NCBI GenBank assembly: GCA_023259015.1 | Contig: JAHFRC010000004.1 | Span: forward strand, 1 to 50,806 | From: Nitrosomonadales bacterium | GTDB taxonomy: Bacteria; Pseudomonadota; Gammaproteobacteria; Burkholderiales; Gallionellaceae | Reading direction: 5' to 3' | Length of the DNA stretch: 50,806 bases | Part shown: in pieces, positions 42,993-50,806 of the stretch | How positions within the stretch are numbered: position 1 is the stretch's first letter | How the letters are laid out: the number at the start of each line of letters is the position of its first letter | Position numbers and translations under genes: made by a program | The notes under the pieces: generated by a model | Seen by the model: the letters and a program-made list of their open reading frames with translations, nothing else | Database searches by the model: none | Told to the model about the DNA's origin: nothing

Positions 42993-43110
42993 AATTATGT
43001 ACAGATTAATGTATGGGAGCAGTGTAGGGAAGTATGTGGGCGGGGTCAAGTTTTCTTCGTGTTGGCGTAAAGGCAAAGGATGTGGTGAGGAACAAACCGC
43101 ATCAATCGCG

Positions 43111-43143
43111 AACGATGCTGTTGTCACCGCATCTACCGTGCTA
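43111..43143. repeat. Direct repeat, right boundary of the toxin-antitoxin cassette
   Basis: AACGATGCTGTTGTCACCGC; the partner of 42323-42342. It ends at the stop codon of the HEPN-like gene. Confidence 0.6.
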
Positions 43144-43749
43144 CGTTTTGGTTTGTTGGGCTGCAACTGTGACCATGGCGTCTGCTAGCTTTTGAAGGGC
43201 TGAGCCAAGGTTGATGACTGCCGGAAATTCATGAAGGGCATTCTGCGGACTGATACCATGAGCTTCAAGGATATTCTCCACAAGTGCAATCGCAAGTGGA
43301 AAAGTGGATTCAAAGAATGTTCCCCCACCAATCTTTAGTGGAAAAGATTTAGAAGATAGCAAGGTCAATCCACGTTGAATTTGCTTTTTATCGAAATGTG
43401 CTCCAGCGTTGTTGCGAAGGCGAACCAGCACACGTTTCTGGATGGAAGCTGTATTTGACTCATCACATTCTTGCCGTGCGATGGCAAGCTGTGGCTGTAG
43501 ATCAGAAGGCAATGTGCCAAAGATGCCAAGGCTGTCAGCTACACGGAACGCATCTGCAGCTTCCTTTAGCGTGGCTGCGATGGCAAGAAAAGTATGGAGA
43601 AACTGCTCGTGCTCAACAGCATCGGGTCCGGGCTTCGCGAGCAGCGCGCGCTGAAGTACGAGTACGTGGCGAGTTGCGATCCATAGCTGTATTAGTGCGG
43701 TATTGGCAGGGTTGTCAGGGAAAGTCTCGCCAACAACAAAGGTGCTCAT
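43141..43749 (-). CDS. Hypothetical protein with HEPN-like RNxxxxH motif
   Basis: 202 residues, helical by eye. No family recognised with certainty. RLRNNAGAHFDKK near residue 112 gives Arg-Asn then His six residues on, the Rx4-6H pattern of HEPN ribonucleases, which often are toxins or defence effectors. The ATG is directly next to the polA stop (TGAATG), so it is probably translated from the polA transcript. No MNT-type nucleotidyltransferase partner is adjacent. It could be an unrelated helical protein. Confidence 0.5.
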   Translation of the reverse strand: MSTFVVGETFPDNPANTALIQLWIATRHVLVLQRALLAKPGPDAVEHEQFLHTFLAIAATLKEAADAFRVADSLGIFGTLPSDLQPQLAIARQECDESNTASIQKRVLVRLRNNAGAHFDKKQIQRGLTLLSSKSFPLKIGGGTFFESTFPLAIALVENILEAHGISPQNALHEFPAVINLGSALQKLADAMVTVAAQQTKT

Positions 43750-46518
43750 TCAATGCGCCTCATCCCAGTTTCCGCCCACCCCCAACCCCACTTCCAGCGG
43801 CACTTTCAACTCAGCCACATGGCACATCAGTTCGCGCACTTTTTCTTTCACGCGTGATAATTCATCCTGCGGCACTTCGAGTACCAGTTCGTCGTGCACC
43901 TGCATGATGAGTCGCGTTTGCAACTGTTCCTTTTCCAGCCAATGCTGCACGGCGATCATCGCGAGCTTGATCAGGTCGGCGGCGGTGCCTTGCATCGGGG
44001 CGTTGATGGCGGCACGTTCGGCGGCTTGTCTGCGCATACCGTTTGCGCCGTTGATTTCGGGCAGCCACAGTCTGCGTCCGAATACGGTTTCGACATAGCC
44101 TCGGGCTTTGGCCTGCTCGCGCGTGCTGTCCATGTAGTTCTTCACGCCGGGATAGCGCGCGAAGTAGCGGTCTATGTATTGCTTTGCGGCGTCGCGTTCG
44201 ATATTGAGTTGCGATGCCAGGCCGAAAGCAGACATGCCGTAGATCAGGCCGAAGTTGGTGACCTTGGCGAAGCGGCGCTGTTCGCTGCTCACCTCATCGG
44301 GCGCGACGCCAAACACTTCGGCGGCGGTGGCGCGGTGGATATCCTCATTATTCGCAAAGGCGCGCAGCAGGCCTTCGTCGCCGGAGAGGTGCGCCATGAT
44401 GCGCAGCTCGATTTGCGAATAATCCGCCGACACGATGCGGCTGCCGGGTGCGGCGATAAAGGCTTCGCGGATGCGGCGGCCTTCCGGGGTGCGTATCGGG
44501 ATGTTTTGCAAATTGGGCTCGCTGGAGGCCAACCGCCCGGTGACTGCGACGGCTTGCGAGTAGCTGGTGTGCACGCGCCCTGTGTTGCGGTTCACCATCT
44601 GCGGCAGTTTGTCGGTGTAGGTGGATTTGAGCTTGGACAGGCTGCGGTGCTCCAGCAGAATTTTCGGCAGCGGGTAGTCGAGCGCGAGTTCCTGCAATAC
44701 TTCTTCGTCGGTGGAGCGCGCGCCGGTCGCGGTCTTTTTCTTCGAGGGGATGCCAAGCTTATCAAATAATATTTCTTGGAGCTGCTTGGGTGAACTCAGG
44801 TTGAACGGCTGCCCCGCCGCCTCGAACGCCTGCTTTTCGATGGCCATCAGTTTCTCGCCGAGTTCATGGCTCTGCCGCGCCAGCATGGCGCTGTCTATCA
44901 GCACGCCGTTGCGCTCCATCACGTACAGCACTTGGCGCACCGGCATCTCGATGTCGCGGTACACCTCGGCCAGCTTGCCGCATAGTTGCGGCGCGAAATG
45001 CTGGTGCAGTTGCAGCGTGATATCTGCGTCCTCGGCTGCATACCTGGTTGCGGTGTCGAGATCGACCTGGTCGAAGCCGATCTGCTTCGCGCCCTTGCCC
45101 ACCACATCTGAGTAAGGAATGGTCTTCAGGCCGAGATGGCGCAGCACCAGATTTTCCAGGTCATGCGGCTTGTGCGATTCCAGCACGTAGGATTGCAGCA
45201 ATGTGTCGTCGTGGATGCCTGCGAGTGCGATGCCGTGGTTGGCGAAGATATGCTGGTCGTATTTGAGGTTCTGCCCGAGCTTCTTGTGCTGCGCGCTTTC
45301 CAGCCAGGGCTTGAGTTTTTGCAGCGCGTGTTCGCGCTTGAGGTGGTCGGGTGCGCCGGGGTAGTGGTGCGCGAGCGGCAGGTAGACGGCATGGTGCGGC
45401 TCGATGGCAAACGAGATGCCGACCAGTTGCGCGTTCATCACGTCGAGGCCGGTGGTTTCGGTGTCTATGCACACGAGATCGGCTTGGGTGATTTTGGCAA
45501 GCCATGCATCGAGTTGTGGTTCGGTCAGGATGGGTTCGTAGTGGCCAGAGAACTGTGTAATATTTTCACCCTCTTCCTTACCCTCTCCCATCAAGGGAGA
45601 GGGAATAGGATGGTGGGTGCTGTTAAGTCTCCTCTCCCCTTCGCGGGAGAGGGGTTGGGGAGAGGGGGTGGAGTTTTGAGCCAGTTCCCTCAACCACGAC
45701 TTAAACCCGAAGCGCTCCAGCAGCGCGCGCATTTGCTCCGTATCCTGCGGTGGCGCGGCGAGTTGGTCGAAGCGCATTGGCAATTCAACATCGCATTTCA
45801 CCGTGACCAATCTTCTGCCTTGCGGCAGCCAATCGAGCGCGGTGCGCAGGTTATCGCCGACCACGCCGGTAATTTCTCCGGCATGCGCGATCAGGTTATC
45901 CAGCGTGCCGTATTGCGTGAGCCATTTCACGGCGGTCTTGGGGCCGCACTTGGTTACGCCGGGCACGTTGTCCACGGTGTCGCCGACCAGTGTCAGATAA
46001 TCCACGATGCGCTCGGGCGGTATGCCGAATTTTGCCAGCACGCCCGCTTCGTCCAGCACTTCGTTGCTCATGGTGTTGACCAGTTGCACTTGGCTATTCA
46101 CCAGTTGCGTGAGATCCTTATCGCCGGTGGATACGATGCAGCGCACGTCGCCTTGTGCGGCCTGCTGCGCCAGCGTGCCGATCACGTCGTCCGCCTCCAC
46201 GCCGTCCACCATCAGGATGTTCCAGCCGGATGCGGCGATGGCCTGATGCAGCGGCGCGATCTGCGCCACGAGGTCTTCCGGCATGGCGGGACGGTGCGCC
46301 TTGTACTCGGGATACCAGTCCTCGCGGAAGGTTTTGCCTTTTGCATCGAATACGCACGCGCTATAATCCGCCGGGTAGTCGGCGCGCAACTTGCGCAGCA
46401 TGTTGAGCACGCCGTAGATCGCGCCGGTAGGTTCGCCCTGCGGGCTGCGCAAATCGGGCAGTGCATGGAAGGCGCGGTAAAGGTAAGATGAGCCGTCAAC
46501 CAGCAGCAGTGTCTTCAT
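43750..46518 (-). CDS. polA: DNA polymerase I
   Basis: 922 residues from the ATG at 46518 (MKTLLLVDGSSYLYRAFHAL). 5' nuclease domain (ILMVDGVEADDVIG, STGDKDLTQLV), 3'-5' exonuclease (CIDTETTGLD) and polymerase (VSADYSQIELRIMAH, IMQVHDELVLEV) are all present, with motif O-helix RRFAKVTNFGLIYGM. Between the first two domains the frame carries a translated palindromic repeat of about 35 residues. An upstream in-frame extension to 46665 overlaps the divergent LOG gene and is rejected. Confidence 0.96.
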   Translation of the reverse strand: MKTLLLVDGSSYLYRAFHALPDLRSPQGEPTGAIYGVLNMLRKLRADYPADYSACVFDAKGKTFREDWYPEYKAHRPAMPEDLVAQIAPLHQAIAASGWNILMVDGVEADDVIGTLAQQAAQGDVRCIVSTGDKDLTQLVNSQVQLVNTMSNEVLDEAGVLAKFGIPPERIVDYLTLVGDTVDNVPGVTKCGPKTAVKWLTQYGTLDNLIAHAGEITGVVGDNLRTALDWLPQGRRLVTVKCDVELPMRFDQLAAPPQDTEQMRALLERFGFKSWLRELAQNSTPSPQPLSREGERRLNSTHHPIPSPLMGEGKEEGENITQFSGHYEPILTEPQLDAWLAKITQADLVCIDTETTGLDVMNAQLVGISFAIEPHHAVYLPLAHHYPGAPDHLKREHALQKLKPWLESAQHKKLGQNLKYDQHIFANHGIALAGIHDDTLLQSYVLESHKPHDLENLVLRHLGLKTIPYSDVVGKGAKQIGFDQVDLDTATRYAAEDADITLQLHQHFAPQLCGKLAEVYRDIEMPVRQVLYVMERNGVLIDSAMLARQSHELGEKLMAIEKQAFEAAGQPFNLSSPKQLQEILFDKLGIPSKKKTATGARSTDEEVLQELALDYPLPKILLEHRSLSKLKSTYTDKLPQMVNRNTGRVHTSYSQAVAVTGRLASSEPNLQNIPIRTPEGRRIREAFIAAPGSRIVSADYSQIELRIMAHLSGDEGLLRAFANNEDIHRATAAEVFGVAPDEVSSEQRRFAKVTNFGLIYGMSAFGLASQLNIERDAAKQYIDRYFARYPGVKNYMDSTREQAKARGYVETVFGRRLWLPEINGANGMRRQAAERAAINAPMQGTAADLIKLAMIAVQHWLEKEQLQTRLIMQVHDELVLEVPQDELSRVKEKVRELMCHVAELKVPLEVGLGVGGNWDEAH
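45566..45676. repeat. Palindromic repeat inserted in frame within polA
   Basis: About 110 bp with two strong hairpins: CCCTCTCCC/GGGAGAGGG around ATCAA (45581-45603) and CCTCTCCC/GGGAGAGG around CTTCGC (45631-45652). Translated as SPQPLSREGERRLNS and SPLMGEGKEEGEN in the linker between the nuclease and proofreading domains. The same hairpin type is a common dispersed intergenic repeat (recollection). Confidence 0.85.
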
Positions 46519-46543
46519 TTTTTCGTGTAAAGGTTCATCAAGC

Positions 46544-47260
46544 ATGAGCAGCCAATCCAAGTTACCCTCTTCGCAATTGCCGGAAGCATGGAACTCGAAA
46601 GAGGCCTGGCGCGTGTTCGGCATTATGTCAGAATTCGTCTCCGCCACCGAACGCCTGAACGCCATCCAGCCCGCTGTCAGCTTTTTCGGCAGCGCGCGCG
46701 TATCGCCTGAACATCCCTATTACCAGCTTACCGAGCATATCGCGCGGCTGCTGTCGGATGCAGGGTTCTCGGTCATCTCCGGCGGCGGCCCCGGCATCAT
46801 GGAGGCGGCCAACAAGGGTGCGTTTTATGGCAAGTCTCCCAGTATCGGATTGAACATCCAGTTGCCCCACGAGCAGCGCGAAAACCCTTACCAGAACATC
46901 AGCCAGACCTTTCAGCATTTTTTCGCGCGCAAGGTGATGTTCGTGAAATTTGCCAGCGCTTACGTGGTAATGCCAGGCGGCTTCGGCACGCTGGATGAGT
47001 TGATGGAAGCGCTGACACTGCTGCAAACCGGCAAGATACGCCCCATTCCCATTATCCTGGTATGCAGCGATTACTGGCGCGGCATGCTGGACTGGTTCCG
47101 GCATACCCTGCTCGCCGAGGGCATGATCAACCCAGAAGACATGGACTTGGTCCAGTTGATCGATGATCCGGAAGCGGTGGTAGACGCCATCTTCAAGCAT
47201 TATGAGGCGCGCGGTTTCGAGCTTTCGGAAGCAGAGCGCGAACGGCAGTTCTACCTGTAA
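46544..47260 (+). CDS. LOG family nucleotide phosphoribohydrolase-like protein
   Basis: 238 residues. Rossmann fold with VSFFGSARVSPEHPYYQ, SVISGGGPGIMEAANKGA and the LOG signature MPGGFGTLDELMEALTLLQ. LOG enzymes release free base from nucleoside monophosphates. ATG is 25 bases from the polA ATG on the other strand, so the two share a tight divergent promoter region. Confidence 0.9.
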   Translation: MSSQSKLPSSQLPEAWNSKEAWRVFGIMSEFVSATERLNAIQPAVSFFGSARVSPEHPYYQLTEHIARLLSDAGFSVISGGGPGIMEAANKGAFYGKSPSIGLNIQLPHEQRENPYQNISQTFQHFFARKVMFVKFASAYVVMPGGFGTLDELMEALTLLQTGKIRPIPIILVCSDYWRGMLDWFRHTLLAEGMINPEDMDLVQLIDDPEAVVDAIFKHYEARGFELSEAERERQFYL

Positions 47261-47290
47261 CCTGGCGCTATGTAACACTTAATCTTGCGC

Positions 47291-47372
47291 ACCAAACCCC
47301 TCCAAACCTCCCCTTGTCAGGGGAGGCTTAAAAGGCTTCCCCTCTGACAAGGGGGGATTGAGGGGGTTTGGT
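47291..47372. repeat. Palindromic repeat after the LOG gene
   Basis: Starts ACCAAACCCC and ends GGGGTTTGGT; inner arms CCTCCCCTTGTCAGGGGAGG and CCCCTCTGACAAGGGG. Followed by TTTT, so it may also stop transcription. The rest of 47373-47482 holds only a TAAAAT box near 47447 and the ribosome-binding site of the next gene. Confidence 0.6.
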
Positions 47373-47482
47373 TTTAGATGTTCCAGGGTACTGGTGCTAA
47401 AGCGAATGAAAAACCAGCAACTCGCACAGGCTTCCACTACATCAGCTAAAATACGCCCATACCAAACTACCGGGGAAATGCG

Positions 47483-47818
47483 ATGCGCCTGATTACCATC
47501 TTATTCTTGAGCGGCCTGTGCAGCGCCGCTTTTGCGGATGAACCGCAACCGCCAGGTCTGCAACCGCTGCAGCCGCCGCCGACACTCGATGCGAACGCGC
47601 AGGATGCTGATCTCGAGCCGCAGGTGACCATCACCAAGCAGACAGAACAGACCGTGGAAGAATACCGCGTCGGTGGCAGGCTTTACATGATCAAGATCAT
47701 CCCCAAGGTCGGCAAGCCATACTATCTGGTGGATGACCTTGGCGATGGAAAATTCTCGCACCACGAAGGCCTGGACTCCGGTGTGCGCCCGCCGCGCTGG
47801 GTCATCCACCAGTTCTGA
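47483..47818 (+). CDS. DUF2782 family exported protein
   Basis: 111 residues with signal peptide MRLITILFLSGLCSAAFA. Proline-rich linker (LQPLQPPPTLD), then the DUF2782 domain (EYRVGGRLYMIKIIPKVGKP, YYLVDDLGDGKF, PRWVIHQF). Conserved beside polA in betaproteobacteria; role unknown. Confidence 0.88.
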   Translation: MRLITILFLSGLCSAAFADEPQPPGLQPLQPPPTLDANAQDADLEPQVTITKQTEQTVEEYRVGGRLYMIKIIPKVGKPYYLVDDLGDGKFSHHEGLDSGVRPPRWVIHQF

Positions 47819-47828
47819 ACACAACTTC

Positions 47829-47855
47829 CGGGTAACGGGTAATGTCAGTTACCCG
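47829..47855 (+). other. Hairpin between DUF2782 and membrane protein genes
   Basis: CGGGTAAC and GTTACCCG, eight pairs with an 11-base loop. No T-run. It could reduce read-through or cover part of the 5' leader of the next gene. Confidence 0.35.
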
Positions 47856-47879
47856 TGTTGCCGATTTGAGAGGCCCATA

Positions 47880-48650
47880 ATGGAAGCACGCAAGGTAAAT
47901 GCCGCCAATGGGTGGTTATGGATCAAGAACGGCTTCTGGCTGTTCAGAAAGAACCCGTTGTTGTGGATGGCGCTGACAGCCATCGGAGTAATCGGGATAC
48001 TTGGCATCGCAATCATTCCGGTGGTCGGCGATCCGCTTGCCACACTGCTGTTCCCGATGTTGCTCGCCGGTTTCATGTTCGGTTGCCACGATCTGGCAAA
48101 GGGCGAGGAACTGGAACTGGCACACCTTTTCGCCGGGTTCCGGCAACACGCGCAGCAACTTGTTACGCTGGGCGGCATCAACCTGGTCGGGCAACTGCTG
48201 ATACTCGGTGTGATGATGCTTACCGGCGGAGCGACGCTGGTCAACATCATGATGAGCAGCACGCCACCGGAAGATCCGGCACTATTGATGCAGACTATCG
48301 CAGGCGCCGGGTTTTCGCTGCTGCTGGGCGTAACGCTGTTCAGCGTATTGATAATGGCAATGCAGTTTGCCCCCATGCTGGTGATCTTCGGCGGAATGCA
48401 GCCCATCCCCGCGCTGAAAGCCAGCCTGCGCGCCTTCCTGCGCAACGTGATTCCGCTGACGGTATATATCATGGCCCTGTTGCCGTTTGCAGTCATGGCC
48501 ACACTGCCCATGATGCTGGGCTGGCTGGTATTGCTGCCGGTGGTTTTTACCTCGATGTACGCAATCTACCGCGATCTGTTTCCAGCGCAGGAAGAACCAG
48601 CCCAAACCACTGAGGGCGAAGCGGTTAAGCGCGACGGCCAGGTGCAGTAG
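47880..48650 (+). CDS. BPSS1780-type membrane protein (DUF975-like)
   Basis: 256 residues from the ATG at 47880 (MEARKVNAANGWLWIKNGF), with GAGAGG eight bases upstream. Six membrane helices; WLWIKNGFWLFRKNPLLW and the glycine-rich pore-like loops match the BPSS1780 family of betaproteobacteria. Function unknown. Confidence 0.82.
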   Translation: MEARKVNAANGWLWIKNGFWLFRKNPLLWMALTAIGVIGILGIAIIPVVGDPLATLLFPMLLAGFMFGCHDLAKGEELELAHLFAGFRQHAQQLVTLGGINLVGQLLILGVMMLTGGATLVNIMMSSTPPEDPALLMQTIAGAGFSLLLGVTLFSVLIMAMQFAPMLVIFGGMQPIPALKASLRAFLRNVIPLTVYIMALLPFAVMATLPMMLGWLVLLPVVFTSMYAIYRDLFPAQEEPAQTTEGEAVKRDGQVQ

Positions 48651-48674
48651 GGGGTTGCCGGAAAAGCAGGCGCG

Positions 48675-49283
48675 TCAGATTCTCGCGCTGGCCTTGCGGA
48701 TTTCCGCATCGAGCTCCGCATAACTCATGGTTACCGGGAATTGGGGGAATTCCCGGATTACGTTTTCCGGCGGGTGGAACAGGATACCGGCATGCGCTTC
48801 GCCGAGCATGGCCGTATCGTTGTATGAATCTCCAACGGCAATGGTCTTGAAGTTGAGTTCCTTGAAGCGTTTTACCGATTCGCGTTTCTGGTTCGGCATG
48901 CGCAGGTGGTAATTGACCAGGGTGCCGCTGGCATCGGCCTCCAGCTTGTGGCAGAACAGCGTCGGCATGCCCAGTTGCCGCATCAGCGGCATGGCAAATT
49001 CATAGTAAGTGTCGGAAAGGATGATGACCTGGAAGCGCTGGCGCAGGTCGTCGAGAAAATCCCTGGCGCCATCCATCGGCCCCATCGCCGCGATCACTTT
49101 CTGGATATCAGGCAAGCCAAGCTTGTGTTGCGCCAGGGTGCTTAACCGGAATTTCATCAGCTTGTCGTAATCGGGTTCGTCGCGCGTGGTGCGGCGCAGT
49201 TCCGGAATGCCGGTGTGTTGTGAAAATTCGATCCAGATTTCCGGGACGAGGACGCCTTCGAGGTCGAGACAAACGAGTTGCAC
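48675..49283 (-). CDS. thrH: Phosphoserine phosphatase / homoserine phosphotransferase ThrH
   Basis: 202 residues from the GTG at 49283 (MQLVCLDLEGVLVPEIW), with GGAG seven bases upstream. HAD motifs: DLEGV (nucleophile Asp), SDTYYEF, the lysine in PNQKRESVKRF, and VGDSYNDTAML. DxE in place of DxD and the PEIW sequence are ThrH marks. It forms serine from phosphoserine and can pass phosphate to homoserine. Confidence 0.9.
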   Translation of the reverse strand: MQLVCLDLEGVLVPEIWIEFSQHTGIPELRRTTRDEPDYDKLMKFRLSTLAQHKLGLPDIQKVIAAMGPMDGARDFLDDLRQRFQVIILSDTYYEFAMPLMRQLGMPTLFCHKLEADASGTLVNYHLRMPNQKRESVKRFKELNFKTIAVGDSYNDTAMLGEAHAGILFHPPENVIREFPQFPVTMSYAELDAEIRKASARI

Positions 49284-49512
49284 GGAAAAACTCCATGGTG
49301 AAGCGGTGCGCCGCAATGTGTGAATTCTATCATCTCTGAATATTGCCGGGACATGTCACACCATATTCATGCATGAGGAACATTATTCGACTTCTGTATT
49401 TTGCCTGCCGCGTTTAGCGAGCCGGGCCAAATGAGCCCGGATACTCGGCAAAGACGGTTCTTGAGATATTAACCATCAATTTCAGCTTCGAGTTGCCAGG
49501 AGCATAAGCTTC
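49284..49512. other. Intergenic stretch without a supported gene
   Basis: About 230 bases between thrH and the small frameshifted ORF. GCCGGGCC-type short dyads near 49425-49440 (CGGGCCAAATGAGCCCGG) could be a weak terminator. No gene is supported. Confidence 0.4.
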
Positions 49513-49717
49513 ATGATGGTAGCCCGTCAGCTTGTCGCCGGATACTGTTTGGCTTTGTTGGTGATGCCGGCTCCTGGCTGGTGCGGTGACGCGTTCGCTA
49601 CGGCTGATATATCTCCGCAAGCGCAGGCTTCAGGAAAAAAAAGGGCGCTGGCTCAAGCTGGCCAGCGGCCTGGTCATGGTAGGGTTGAGCATATACTTGT
49701 TGCTGGTTACGCATTGA
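49513..49717 (+). pseudogene. Small two-helix membrane protein, frameshifted at an A8 run
   Basis: The frame from the ATG at 49513 (MMVARQLVAGYCLALLVMPA) encodes a signal-type helix and then a linker. At A8 (49635-49642) removal of one A would join it to GRWLKLASGLVMVGLSIYLL and end at the TGA at 49717, giving 67 residues with a C-terminal membrane helix. As written, the first frame runs on into non-hydrophobic sequence. It is either a sequencing or assembly error, a pseudogene, or a slippage site. Confidence 0.5.
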
Positions 49718-49807
49718 ACAGTCCATCCGCGTGCGGCGGATTGCGCTTATACTGTGATCCAGAACACACAATGTCCTTGCATCCCATGCATGCCAGAGAG
49801 GATTTTC

Positions 49808-50413
49808 ATGAATAACAGGATCCACCAGATTCTCGACCAGATAACCGCTCTGGAAAATGAATTGCATACGGTTATCGAACAACAGGAAGGCCGCCTGCGT
49901 TACCAGATTGAAGGCAAGCGCATTATATTCGAGCACGCCATCAAGGAGGCGCACCTCAAGGTCAAGATGGGTGTGTTTCGCTGGATCGCAACCGTTCGCC
50001 CGCAGAATTTTTTCACCATTCCCATCATTTACGGCATGGCCGTTCCGCTGGTGCTGTTCGATCTGACCGTCACTTTTTACCAGGCGGCCTGCTTTCCCAT
50101 TTACCGCATTGCCAAGGTGCCGCGCGCCAATTATTTCGTGATTGACCATCAACACCTGGCCTACCTGAATATCATCGAGAAAGCGCACTGCATGTACTGC
50201 TCCTATGCCGTCGGGCTACTGGGCTACGCGCGTGAAATTACGGCGCGCACCGAACAATATTTCTGCCCTATCAAACACGCACGGAAAATCCTCAGTGCGC
50301 ATGCGCGCTATAAAAATTTTCTGGCCTATGGCGATGCGGAAAAACTCCACGAAAAAATCGAAGAATTCCGTGCCGCACTGGCAAAGGAAGATGAGAGCGA
50401 TATAAACAAATAG
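49808..50413 (+). CDS. Conserved hypothetical membrane protein with cysteine-rich segment
   Basis: 201 residues from the ATG at 49808 (MNNRIHQILDQITALENELH), with GAGAGGA seven bases upstream. N-terminal coiled coil, then hydrophobic stretches (FFTIPIIYGMAVPLVLFDLT), then IEKAHCMYCSYAVGLLGYAR and TEQYFCPIKHARK; the CxxC and a later Cys-His look like a metal or redox site. I do not recognise the family. Confidence 0.7.
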   Translation: MNNRIHQILDQITALENELHTVIEQQEGRLRYQIEGKRIIFEHAIKEAHLKVKMGVFRWIATVRPQNFFTIPIIYGMAVPLVLFDLTVTFYQAACFPIYRIAKVPRANYFVIDHQHLAYLNIIEKAHCMYCSYAVGLLGYAREITARTEQYFCPIKHARKILSAHARYKNFLAYGDAEKLHEKIEEFRAALAKEDESDINK

Positions 50414-50463
50414 TTTTATGATGCGCTGTACCGCTGGAGCTAACGTTTAAGCCGGACAGTCCA

Positions 50464-50806
50464 ATGGCCCAACTTGAAATCAAGAATGTCACGCGCCGCT
50501 TCGGCGATTTCGTTGCGGTAAACAACATCAGCCTGAGTATCGAAGCGGGCGAATTTTTCACGTTGCTCGGCCCGTCAGGCTGCGGGAAAACCACCATCCT
50601 ACGCATGATCGCAGGTTTCGACCTGCCTGATGCCGGACAGATTCTGCTCGACGGCAAAGACCTCGCCGATACGCCGCCGGAGAAACGCCCGGTGCGCACC
50701 GTATTCCAAAGCTATGCGCTGTTTCCGCACATGACTGTAGCGCAGAATGTCGCCTTCCCGCTCAAGATGGCGCGCTGCACGCATGAAGAAATACAGCGAC
50801 GCACGC
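50464..50806 (+). CDS. potA: ABC transporter ATP-binding protein, PotA-type (3' end outside window)
   Basis: The first 114 codons. MAQLEIKNVTRRFGDFVAVN, Walker A GPSGCGKTTILRMIAGF, Q-loop VFQSYALFPHMTVAQNVAFP, the motif set of spermidine/putrescine-type importers. The frame is open to the window end. It may serve putrescine or another polyamine; neighbours that would confirm this are outside. Confidence 0.82.
   Translation, partial: MAQLEIKNVTRRFGDFVAVNNISLSIEAGEFFTLLGPSGCGKTTILRMIAGFDLPDAGQILLDGKDLADTPPEKRPVRTVFQSYALFPHMTVAQNVAFPLKMARCTHEEIQRRT

Noticed and set aside
42323-43143. Integron attC sites around the toxin-antitoxin pair
   Set aside because: No convincing RYYYAAC/GTTRRRY core pair, and no integrase in the window.
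42993-43166. 58-residue N-terminal extension of the antitoxin
   Set aside because: It reads through the flanking direct repeat and has no Phd/YefM similarity; the ATG at 42992 fits.
49513-49815. 100-residue hypothetical protein as read without frame correction
   Set aside because: After the A8 run the frame becomes low-complexity, while a membrane helix lies in the neighbouring frame.
1-50806. CRISPR array, tRNA, rRNA or prophage
   Set aside because: No regularly spaced repeats, no cloverleaf with a TTCGA-type arm, and no phage structural genes were seen.

Overview
The window looks like chromosome of a betaproteobacterium, most probably order Nitrosomonadales and close to Gallionellaceae. 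This is inferred from gene order and protein style (pilT-pilU divergent from yggS-proC-yggT-yggU, bioB-F-H-C-D, polA beside a LOG-family gene and a DUF2782 gene, ThrH, a BPSS1780-type membrane protein). No rRNA, tRNA or marker gene here fixes the genus. Nearly all of the sequence is coding; genes are tightly packed with many ATGA, TGATG or TAATG overlaps.

Layout. 1-9.6 kb, minus strand: the 5' part of rarA, then (reading right to left) the biotin operon bioB-bioF-bioH-bioC-bioD, an orphan LuxR-type response regulator, ftsK and lolA. 9.6-10.3 kb: comF, divergent from bioB. 10.4-20.1 kb, plus strand: an MSHA-like pilus or secretion operon (secretin, c-di-GMP-type ATPase, platform protein, three MshI/J/K-like assembly proteins, two large prepilin-like proteins). 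It is preceded by a candidate structured leader RNA and a 21-residue coupled leader ORF. 20.2-23.9 kb: nadD-rsfS-rlmH-maf-rng. 24.0-27.5 kb: an NsrR-type regulator followed by FmdE-like, hemerythrin, DUF2249 and polytopic membrane proteins, probably a nitric oxide response unit. 27.8-31.3 kb: an HDOD protein, then yggU, yggT, proC and yggS on the minus strand. 31.4-33.6 kb: pilT and pilU. 33.7-41.8 kb, minus strand: rRNA methyltransferase, HemJ-like protein, a NodIJ-type ABC exporter, a REP-associated transposase (RAYT), hydrolase, ferredoxin, VanZ-like protein, PQQ-type sugar dehydrogenase and YebC. 41.8-43.7 kb: a repeat island, a RelE/Phd toxin-antitoxin cassette and a HEPN-like protein. 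43.75-50.8 kb: polA, LOG protein, DUF2782, BPSS1780-type protein, thrH, a hypothetical protein and the start of a PotA-type ATPase.

The most unusual theme is invasion by short palindromic repeats. Three proteins (RarA, the RAYT transposase and DNA polymerase I) carry such repeats inside the reading frame, where they are translated as extra linkers. A further 127-bp inverted-repeat element sits exactly between the two ABC-exporter genes, with its arms on the stop codon of one and the start codon of the other. MITE-like and GTAG-type REP repeats cluster beside the toxin-antitoxin cassette, and that cassette is itself bounded by near-identical direct repeats.

Two short exported or membrane ORFs (24.1 kb and 49.5 kb) are each interrupted by one extra base in a homopolymer. 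I cannot tell from one sequence whether these are sequencing errors, pseudogenes or frameshifting sites.
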